The position numbers were made by a program, and so were the translations under genes. The notes under the pieces were generated by a model. It was given only the letters and a program-made list of their open reading frames with translations. It was not told the DNA's origin and searched no databases. From an uncultured Collinsella sp. (GTDB taxonomy: Bacteria > Actinomycetota > Coriobacteriia > Coriobacteriales > Coriobacteriaceae), in contig CABVDH010000008.1 in NCBI GenBank assembly GCA_902497065.1, forward strand, positions 1-64,000: a stretch of DNA of 64,000 nt, read 5' to 3'. Positions 57,386-64,000 of the stretch are shown in pieces. Position 1 is the stretch's first letter, and each line of letters starts with the position of its first letter.

Positions 57386-57786
57386 CCCTAACGCGCCTCA
57401 CCGGCTTCGACTACTTCACCGCCAAGCCGAAAAGCGGCGAAGCCGCGCAAGACGCTGCCCTGTTCCGCAGGGAGGCCGACTTCGCGTTCTTCGCCGCCAG
57501 GCTCGGTTGGGATTACGAGCAGTACGCGCAGCACACGCCCGTGCAGCTCGCGTTCGTGCGCAAAGAGCTTGAGACCGTGACCGTCGACCAATCGAACCTC
57601 TTCAAGGACGCCGTACAGGTGGCGGTTGCCAACTGCCTGTCCAAGAAGCGCCACAAGCTCTGGAAAAAGCGCAACGGCTCCTTCCGCGAGGACTCCTTCA
57701 CCTACGAGGAGATCGACGCGCTGAAGGAGCAGCACCGAAAGAACCCGCCATGGACGCCTTGGGGAGGAGGCAAGCTGAATGGCTGA
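57364..57786 (+). CDS. Tail assembly chaperone, -1 frame extension (T part of G-T)
   Basis: About 140 codons open in the -1 frame. Starts IQGRRELALTRLTGFDYF and ends in WTPWGGGKLNG. It has no good independent start near its beginning; ATG 57541 would lose half. The frameshift product is about 274 aa and binds the tape measure during tail assembly. Confidence 0.85.
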   Translation: MQGRRELALTRLTGFDYFTAKPKSGEAAQDAALFRREADFAFFAARLGWDYEQYAQHTPVQLAFVRKELETVTVDQSNLFKDAVQVAVANCLSKKRHKLWKKRNGSFREDSFTYEEIDALKEQHRKNPPWTPWGGGKLNG

Positions 57787-60376
57787 TTACGTTCTCTCCG
57801 CCAAGGGAACCTACGACGGCTCGAACTTCGACTCGGGCGTCGATGGCTCCGCATCGAAGCTCAAGGGCCTCACCGAGACGGCCAAGGGCGTCGGATCGCA
57901 GGTGGCGGGATACTTCGCGAACAGCTTCGGCAGCGTTGCGAAGTCAATTGGCAACGCCATCGGAACGGTTACCGCAGGCGTTACCACGCTCGCCGCCACC
58001 GGCGGCATGAGCCGCGCCTTGAACATCGAGAAGGCCCAGACGATGTTCAAGGGCATGAAGCTCGAATGGAGCGACTTCTACAGCACAATCCAGCAATCAG
58101 TTGACGGAACGGCGTTCGGCTTCGACACCGCCGCGCAGGCGTGCGCCCAGCTCGCCGCATCTGGCGTCGCCGCCGGCAACGACATGGAAAAGGCTCTGAA
58201 CGGCTGCGTGGGCACAGCCGCCACGTTCGGCCAGGACTTGGGCGACCTCTCCTCGATTTGGGCCAAGGTGGCCGCGAACGGCAAACTCTCAGGCGAGCAG
58301 GTCGCGCAGTTCACCGACCGAGGTATCAACGCAATATCAACGCTATCGACCTACTTGGGCAAGTCCTCCGACGAGGTTTCCAAGATGGTCACGGCTGGCA
58401 AGATCGACTTCCAAACCTTCTCCGACGCCATGTATTCCGCGTTCGGCGATTCGGCAAAGGCGGCGAACGAGACCTTCACCGGTTCCATGGCGAACATGAA
58501 GGCCGCGCTCTCGAAAATCGGCCAGGATTGGATGACTCCGCTCAAGGACTCCGCCATCCCCGTGTTCAACTCCATACGAGGCGTACTGAACTCGTGCCGT
58601 GCGGCGCTGAAGCCGCTCACCGTGGCCTTCGGCGAGTTCCTGGGCGTCACATACGACGCGCAGGGCAACCTGACGCGCACAGGCGGCGCGGTCGAGAAGG
58701 TGTGCGGGTTCCTCGACAGCCTGGCCGAGAAGATCCAGGGCGTAGACCTCTCGCAGCTCGGAACGGGCGGCAAGGTGGCCGCCGCCGCTTTGGCCGGCCT
58801 AGCCGCCGTGTCGCTTGGCGGCCTCATCGGGCAGATTCCCGTGCTCGGCGCGCTTGCCAACTCGCTTACGGGCGGCATCGTTCCGGCTCTGAAGGGCGTT
58901 GCCACTGGATTCCTGGCGCTTTCCGCGCCTGCTGCGGTCGCTGTCGCGGCAATCACCGCCTTCGCGGCGATCTTCGCCTACAGCATGGCAACCAACGAGG
59001 CGTTTCGCAACTCCATGGTCAGCATCGCTTCGAGCATCGCGTCATCGCTCGCCCCGGCGTTCCAGAGCCTCACGGCTTTGGCCGAACCCCTTCAGGGGCT
59101 TTTCGCCGCCGCCGTAATCGTCGTGAACAGCTTCTCACTCGCCATCGGCGGGTTGGTTGCGGCAATCGCGCCGGTCATCGCCTCGATCGTATCGGGCCTC
59201 GTTCCCGTAATCGGAACGATCATCGACGCGGTAGGCCAGGTGGCGCTAGCCATCACGACGACGGTTTGCCCAATCATCCAGCAGGTGACCGACCTCATAA
59301 CGGCCAACATGCCGCTGATCCAGCAGGTCATATCTGACGCATGCACGCTTATCCAGACGGTCGTCTCCACGGTGCTTCCCGTTTTGGTCGAGATAATCAC
59401 ATCGACGATGACCGCTATTCAGGGCGTTATCGACGCCGTTTGGCCGTACATCTCGGCCATCGTGACGTCCGCCATGCAGGCGATCCAGGACATCATCACG
59501 ATTGTCTTGGGCGTCATCAACGGCGACTGGGGTTCCGTTTGGAGCGCCATCCAATCACTGGCAGCGAACGTGTGGAGCATCATCCAGAACGTCATCAGCG
59601 GCGGCGTTGCGCTCATCCAGGCGGTCATACAGAACGGCCTCGCGCTCATCCAGAGCGTGTGGGACTCGATTTGGGGCGCTATCGGCAACTGGGTGACCAG
59701 CACGTGGAACAGCATCAAGACTGCCGTGCAAGGCGGCATCAACAACGTGAAGTCGTTCATATCGGGCGGCCTGTCCACGGTGCAATCCATCTGGTCGTCA
59801 GCATGGAACGCGGTCGGCAACATCCTGAACAACGCGTGGAGCAACATCCGCAACGGCGTGTCGAACGGCATCAACTCCGTGGTGAGCTTCGTGTCGTCGA
59901 TTCCCGGGCGAATCGTGAGCGCGCTGGGGAGCCTCGGCTCCCTGCTCTACAGCGCCGGCAGCTCCATCGTCAGCGGCCTGCTCAACGGCATCAAGTCGAG
60001 CATCGGCGGCGTGTACGACTTCGTTTCCGGCATCGCGGGCAAGATCGCCAGCCTCAAAGGCCCGAAGCGCAAGGACTTGCGCCTGCTCATCCCGAACGGC
60101 GGCTGGATCATGCAATCCCTCGAAACGGGCCTGAAGAAGCGCTTCGAGGGCGTGAAGGCAACCGTATCGGGCTTCGCCGACGACCTGAGCATGTCGTTCG
60201 GCGGAAACAGCGTCACCTACGAGACCGGGGCGGCGGAAGCCGTCGGCTCGGTCTCCGGTGGCGACACCTATTACCTGTCAATCGACGGAGCTACGGCGAA
60301 CGCAGACGTGGCGGTGGCCGACGCCATCGACACCTTGGTTGCCGCAGCCCGCCGCTCATCCACAGCGAGGAGGTAG
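57779..60376 (+). CDS. Tail tape measure protein
   Basis: 865 aa, overlapping the chaperone frame by eight bases. N-terminal tape-measure domain (SASKLKGLTETAKG; QLAASGVAAGNDMEKALNG). Hydrophobic stretches span about 330-530. Then a series of 11-residue-style Trp repeats (WSAIQSL, WSIIQNV, WDSIWGAI, WNSIKTAV, WSSAWNAV, WSNIRNGV). The length sets a tail of roughly 130 nm by the usual 0.15 nm per residue rule. Confidence 0.93.
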   Translation: MADYVLSAKGTYDGSNFDSGVDGSASKLKGLTETAKGVGSQVAGYFANSFGSVAKSIGNAIGTVTAGVTTLAATGGMSRALNIEKAQTMFKGMKLEWSDFYSTIQQSVDGTAFGFDTAAQACAQLAASGVAAGNDMEKALNGCVGTAATFGQDLGDLSSIWAKVAANGKLSGEQVAQFTDRGINAISTLSTYLGKSSDEVSKMVTAGKIDFQTFSDAMYSAFGDSAKAANETFTGSMANMKAALSKIGQDWMTPLKDSAIPVFNSIRGVLNSCRAALKPLTVAFGEFLGVTYDAQGNLTRTGGAVEKVCGFLDSLAEKIQGVDLSQLGTGGKVAAAALAGLAAVSLGGLIGQIPVLGALANSLTGGIVPALKGVATGFLALSAPAAVAVAAITAFAAIFAYSMATNEAFRNSMVSIASSIASSLAPAFQSLTALAEPLQGLFAAAVIVVNSFSLAIGGLVAAIAPVIASIVSGLVPVIGTIIDAVGQVALAITTTVCPIIQQVTDLITANMPLIQQVISDACTLIQTVVSTVLPVLVEIITSTMTAIQGVIDAVWPYISAIVTSAMQAIQDIITIVLGVINGDWGSVWSAIQSLAANVWSIIQNVISGGVALIQAVIQNGLALIQSVWDSIWGAIGNWVTSTWNSIKTAVQGGINNVKSFISGGLSTVQSIWSSAWNAVGNILNNAWSNIRNGVSNGINSVVSFVSSIPGRIVSALGSLGSLLYSAGSSIVSGLLNGIKSSIGGVYDFVSGIAGKIASLKGPKRKDLRLLIPNGGWIMQSLETGLKKRFEGVKATVSGFADDLSMSFGGNSVTYETGAAEAVGSVSGGDTYYLSIDGATANADVAVADAIDTLVAAARRSSTARR

Positions 60377-60379
60377 CCC

Positions 60380-62689
60380 GTGGGAGAGCACACAAGGGAG
60401 ATACAGATCGCGGGCCGCAACCGCTGGTATCGCGGCTACATCTCCGTTGACAGCCAGTGGAACGTCAACGACACCACGACTCGCCTGCGAGTCACCGCAG
60501 CGATCGACGACAAGTACGCCGCCGAGTACGGAACGCACTACGACGTCGTGGTGAACGGCTCGGTGCGCAGCTCGCGCGACGTCGTGCTGAACAACTACGG
60601 CAACTGGGCGACGCGCGACGCGGTGACATTTGACGTGGACGTGCCGCGCGGCGCGAGCGGCTGGAACTGCCCGGTGCAGGTGCACGTCTACGGCAAGACG
60701 TATAACAACTACTACGGCTCTGCCGGCGGCGACGCGTGGGCTACCGTGTACGCATGGGTGCCGCAGCGCGGCTACTCGCAGCCGCATCCGCCCAAGAACT
60801 GCAAGCTGCAGCGCGTGTCCGACACGTCGCAGAAGATAACCTGGGACGTCGATTACACGGGAATGGACGGTGCCCACCCGTGGGCGGGCGTCTACATTGA
60901 CCGCCGCACCGACGATGGCTCATGGGTGAACATCGACGACGTTTCGTGGGACGTCCAGAACTACACGGACAACTCGACCAAGGCCGGGCACAGGTACGAG
61001 TACCGCCTGTGCGCGCACGGCCCCGGCGGCAACTCCGTTCACGCGTCGGTTGGCACGACCTACACCACGCCCAACGCGCCGTCGCGCGTTGAGGCCGTGA
61101 AGGCTAGCGCTACCGAGGTGACCCTGCGCGTGTACGGCGCTGCGGCATACGCCAACGCATGGGTCGTCCAGCGCTCTGCCGACGGCGGCTCCACGTGGGC
61201 CACGATCAGCGTGACCAGCGAGGGCGAAGACCCAGCGTGGCTCGACCTGCACGACAAGTCGGCCCCTGCCGGAACGGTCGTCTACCGCGTTCAGGCGAAG
61301 CGCGGCTCGCTCGCCTCGGCGTGGGTGAAGTCGAACTCGGTAACCACCATCACGCCGCCGCTCGCCCCGAAGGTCACCACGGTCGGCGCGGTGACCTTCG
61401 GAAGCCAGGCGGCGGTGTCGTGGGTTCCGAACCATCCGGACGGCTCGCAGCAGACCGCCGCGCAGGTCGAGTTCAGCGGCCCGAGCGCGATCACCGAAAG
61501 CGTCACCACGGCGAAGAGCATTAAGAAGTCGCTCGCCAAGGGCAGCTGGAGGGTGCGCGTTCACACCAAGGGCCTGCACGCCGATTGGGGCGCGTGGTCT
61601 GACTACGTGCCGTTCGTGGTCGCCGATTCCCCGTCGTGCTGGGTTGCCTCGCCTGCGACCGACGGCGTGCTCATCGACTCCGTGCCGATGACCGTTCAGG
61701 TATCGGCCTCCGACGAGACAGGGATAGCCAATGCCAAGCTGACGCTTTCCGTGGTCGGCGGAGCGACGATAGCCACGGCCGACGTGACGAGCATGAAGCC
61801 CGTTGAGCTTGGCAGCTACACGACCATCAAGAACGGAATCGACTACCTGCTCACCTTGACGGTGATGGGCGGCTCGGGCCTGTCGAAAACGGCCACGCGT
61901 CGGTTCAAGACGCACTGGGCGGAGCCGGCAACCCCCGTAATCACCGTGACGTACGGCGATGACCTCACGTGCCACGTGAAGGTGAAGAACGGCGTTTCCG
62001 CCTACAACGTCGAGGAGACGACGATCATAGGCCCGATGGCCTACGACGAGGACACGGGCGAGATACCCATGCTCGGCACGATCACGTGCGACGGCGACGA
62101 ACTGGTGCTTGGCGACGCGTCGAAATGCGTCGGCTTCGTGGTCGAGCGCGTGCTGGACGAGGGCGACCACCTTCTCACGTCGAGCCTGCTCGATGCCCAG
62201 GAAACCATCGACCGCGTGCCGCCGCTCAACGCCGACTTCAAGTACCGCGCAACTGGCACTGCGGCGAACGGAACGTCTTCCTACGCCGAGGCCAAGGCGA
62301 ACCTGCACGCCGAGTGCATGGCGCTCAACTTCGGCCAGGATGCCTCGACGCTGCTCAAGATGGAGCTTGACGCCAAATACTCGACATCTGCGGCACGAAG
62401 CTTCAACAGCTTCCATTTCGCCGACGGCGGGGAAAACGGTGGGCTTCCGCAGTCGTATGCGCTCGATGAGGCAGACCTTGCGACATCGGCCTCTTGCCTG
62501 CTCGAACGCGATGGGCACGACCTGTTCCGCAAGATCATGCGCACACAGTGGCAGGGCTGGTGGCGCGGCCTCGCCGGCGAGCGCGCGTTCGGTGCGATGA
62601 CTTTCAACGAGTCGCTTAAATCTGCGGGGCTTTGGTCGGCATCGGCGAAGGTCGAGCACGATGTGTTCGAGGAGCCGAGCAATGCCTGA
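60380..62689 (+). CDS. Distal tail protein with fibronectin-III-like domains
   Basis: 769 aa, GTG start. N-terminal module (about 1-125) is beta-rich. Fn3-like strands follow: PPKNCKLQRVSDTSQKITWDV...YRLCAHGPGGNS; APSRVEAVKASATEVTLRV...YRVQAKRG; and two or more later ones with PLAPKVTTVG and TPVITVTYG. The C-terminal part (about 620-769) resembles tail-tip proteins. Probably the distal tail or receptor-binding module; Fn3 units often bind surface glycans. Confidence 0.75.
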   Translation: MGEHTREIQIAGRNRWYRGYISVDSQWNVNDTTTRLRVTAAIDDKYAAEYGTHYDVVVNGSVRSSRDVVLNNYGNWATRDAVTFDVDVPRGASGWNCPVQVHVYGKTYNNYYGSAGGDAWATVYAWVPQRGYSQPHPPKNCKLQRVSDTSQKITWDVDYTGMDGAHPWAGVYIDRRTDDGSWVNIDDVSWDVQNYTDNSTKAGHRYEYRLCAHGPGGNSVHASVGTTYTTPNAPSRVEAVKASATEVTLRVYGAAAYANAWVVQRSADGGSTWATISVTSEGEDPAWLDLHDKSAPAGTVVYRVQAKRGSLASAWVKSNSVTTITPPLAPKVTTVGAVTFGSQAAVSWVPNHPDGSQQTAAQVEFSGPSAITESVTTAKSIKKSLAKGSWRVRVHTKGLHADWGAWSDYVPFVVADSPSCWVASPATDGVLIDSVPMTVQVSASDETGIANAKLTLSVVGGATIATADVTSMKPVELGSYTTIKNGIDYLLTLTVMGGSGLSKTATRRFKTHWAEPATPVITVTYGDDLTCHVKVKNGVSAYNVEETTIIGPMAYDEDTGEIPMLGTITCDGDELVLGDASKCVGFVVERVLDEGDHLLTSSLLDAQETIDRVPPLNADFKYRATGTAANGTSSYAEAKANLHAECMALNFGQDASTLLKMELDAKYSTSAARSFNSFHFADGGENGGLPQSYALDEADLATSASCLLERDGHDLFRKIMRTQWQGWWRGLAGERAFGAMTFNESLKSAGLWSASAKVEHDVFEEPSNA

Positions 62690-63764
62690 TTGGAAAAAGC
62701 GATTCGCGGCCTCGTACCGCTTTATGCGCGTTGACCGAAAGACCGGCCTCGATGTCGAGCGACTGCGCAACATCCGAAACGGCGGGAGTATCGAGCGAAA
62801 CCAGGACACCAGCTACGAGACGGGCAAGATCGACTACCTCGGAACGCTCGACCTCGGTAGTGACCTCCTGCGCATCTACCTCGATGCCACGTTCCCGGAC
62901 GACACAACGGTGTCGGAGCCGCTTGGTACGTTCGTCGTATCGACGCCAAAGCGTTCAACTGGCTACAACTCGTCTGAAGCAGACCTATCAGGCCGCTTGT
63001 CCGAGGTTGCGGAAGACGAGTTCGACGCCCCGCGCTCGCTTGCGGCTGGCAGCAACGCCGTCGGCGAGGCGGCGAAGCTCCTGCGCGAGGTCGGCCTTGA
63101 GGTTATCGCCGACCCGTCCGACTTCACGCTAACGACCACGTGGGTTATCGGGGCAATCGGCAACGGGGAGAGCAACTACGCCACCCGCCTGAAGGCCGTA
63201 AACGCCCTTCTCGATGCGGCGGGCTTCAGCTCGGCGTCGTGCGACCCGATGGGGCGCGTGCTGCTGCGCCGCTACGTCGAGCCTGACAAGCGCGCGCCAG
63301 CGATGGTCATGGAAGAGGGCAAGTGGGCGCGCTTCGAGGACGGCGGCACCGAGGAGCTGGACAAATCGGGCGTGGCGAACGTCGTGCACGTCGATTACTC
63401 GACATCCGACGAAAGCATAAGGGGCACGGCAATCGACTCCGACCCCAACAGCCAGTACTCGACCGTCACGCGCGGTTGGCGCAAGTCGGCCAAGTACACG
63501 AAGAGCGAGCTTCCGGCAGGCTCCACGGCGGCTGAACGGCAGGCCAACGCCAACGCCGAGGCGGCGACCCTCCTGCGCACCCAGCAATCCGCGATCCACC
63601 GCCTGAAGGTGACGCACGTCTACGCGCCCGTGGGCGTTTCCGACGCCATCGAGGTTCGCTGGCCGAGCGCCGGCATCTTCGGGAACTTCGCGATACGTAA
63701 GCAGACTCTCACCCTCGTGGGAGGATGCCCGATGAAATTGGAGATGAGGCGATTTGAACGCTAG
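62682..63764 (+). CDS. Tail-tip/baseplate protein
   Basis: 360 aa from ATG 62682 (eight-base overlap). MPDWKKRFAASYRFMRVDRKTG...IDYLGTLDLGSDLLRIYLDA matches the N-terminus of prophage tail hub-type proteins. The central domain has a VNALLDAAGFSSASCDPMGRVLLRRY block; ends in strands. Position after the distal tail gene supports it. Confidence 0.7.
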   Translation: MPDWKKRFAASYRFMRVDRKTGLDVERLRNIRNGGSIERNQDTSYETGKIDYLGTLDLGSDLLRIYLDATFPDDTTVSEPLGTFVVSTPKRSTGYNSSEADLSGRLSEVAEDEFDAPRSLAAGSNAVGEAAKLLREVGLEVIADPSDFTLTTTWVIGAIGNGESNYATRLKAVNALLDAAGFSSASCDPMGRVLLRRYVEPDKRAPAMVMEEGKWARFEDGGTEELDKSGVANVVHVDYSTSDESIRGTAIDSDPNSQYSTVTRGWRKSAKYTKSELPAGSTAAERQANANAEAATLLRTQQSAIHRLKVTHVYAPVGVSDAIEVRWPSAGIFGNFAIRKQTLTLVGGCPMKLEMRRFER

Positions 63765-64000
63765 CACCATAGCCGACGCGGGCGAACAGCTCGCCGCCCT
63801 GTTCTCGCCGCAAGGCGGCTCGGGGCACTCCGTGGGCTTCGGCACCGTGAAGTCCGTCTCGGGCGCGACGCTCGCGGTCGCCATATCCGGCACGACGCTC
63901 TCGGGGCTTCCGATGACCACGGCATGCTCGGCGGCCAAGGCGGGCGACCGTTGCATCGTCGAGACCATCGGCCCGCAGGCTATCGTCACGGGCCTAATAG
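63754..64000 (+). CDS. Tail protein, partial (runs off the window)
   Basis: Open from a TTG at 63754 (GGAGATGAGG upstream) to the edge, 82 codons. STIADAGEQLAALFSPQGGS, then OB-like strands (FGTVKSVSGATLAVAISG; AAKAGDRCIVETIGPQAIVTG). Overlaps the previous gene by 11 bases. Probably a small tail-tip protein. Confidence 0.6.
   Translation, partial: MNASTIADAGEQLAALFSPQGGSGHSVGFGTVKSVSGATLAVAISGTTLSGLPMTTACSAAKAGDRCIVETIGPQAIVTGLI

Larger units (their letters stand above)
28888..64000. mobile_element. Prophage (siphovirus-type), left part; right end outside window
   Basis: Continuous phage gene order from the integrase and lysogeny switch through replication, packaging, head and tail genes. 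The left junction is the 3' half of tRNA-Glu; the right attachment site, lysis genes and probably more tail genes lie beyond 64000. GC content and ribosome sites are similar to the host, suggesting a phage adapted to this lineage. Terminase, portal, capsid and tail genes are all open, so it may be inducible. Confidence 0.95.

Noticed and set aside
57541..57786. Independent small gene after the tail chaperone
   Set aside because: Same frame is open from 57364 through the slippery site; better read as the frameshift extension.
60920..62809. 629-codon minus-strand frame opposite the distal tail gene
   Set aside because: Arg/Gly/Val-rich shadow with no ribosome site; the plus-strand gene has Fn3 pattern and correct context.

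Overview
The window reads as high-GC actinobacterial chromosome, most likely Coriobacteriia and probably Collinsella. The evidence is the gene families (PTS sugar operons, a single-chain MurT-GatD, iron-type dehydrogenases, a four-cluster ferredoxin protein), the codon use and strong Shine-Dalgarno sites. The genus is an inference, since no rRNA gene is present. Positions 1-28850 are host chromosome. From 28888 to the right edge is one side of a siphovirus-type prophage inserted in a tRNA-Glu gene; its far end lies outside the window.

Host part. (1) 100-7592, all on the minus strand: a LevR-like PTS regulator, mannose-family EIIB, EIIC, EIID and EIIA, a GH172 (DUF2961) glycosidase and a ROK fructokinase, closed by a 21-bp-stem terminator. 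It looks like uptake and cleavage of a fructose- or arabinose-furanoside. (2) 7593-8330: debris with a relic of an MTA/SAH nucleosidase. (3) 8335-13702: guaA, an L-asparaginase, a small XRE regulator with a perfect 24-bp operator, a DUF1648-like membrane protein and ychF. (4) 13830-19143: an alpha-glucoside locus (EIICB transporter and GH4 6-phospho-alpha-glucosidase) divergent from a zinc dehydrogenase and a TreR-like GntR regulator, with shared TTGTCTAGACAA-type operators between them. (5) 19275-23708: a four-cluster ferredoxin protein, a truncated and a full glycerol dehydrogenase, and an iron alcohol dehydrogenase. (6) 24209-28551: two overlapping helical-repeat genes of unknown role and a natural MurT-GatD fusion (lipid II amidation).

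Prophage part. A serine integrase gene runs leftward and its last 13 codons are antisense to the tRNA-Glu 3' half. A compact lysogeny switch follows (30700-31264), with three 15-bp operators and two divergent promoters. Rightward early genes encode RusA, a DUF1351 protein, ERF, SSB, a replication protein carrying ten 12-bp iteron-like repeats, a DnaC-like loader, an HNH protein, many tiny proteins, a DUF4406 protein, a C5-cytosine methyltransferase split into two coupled genes, and a MazG-like protein. A leftward cassette (42734-44873, including DUF2786 and DUF2958) interrupts them. It is divergent from an XRE regulator/PAPS-reductase-like operon across an operator array with 30-bp spacing.

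The late region is in classical order: terminase, portal, MuF head protein, scaffold, decoration, capsid, connectors, tail tube, tail chaperones with a TTTTTTA -1 frameshift site, tape measure, and tail-tip proteins. The most striking item is the MuF head protein (50640-52166). Its C-terminus carries RelA/SpoT-synthetase-like motifs, and a 69-aa gene overlaps its end: a candidate virion-borne polymorphic toxin with its immunity gene.
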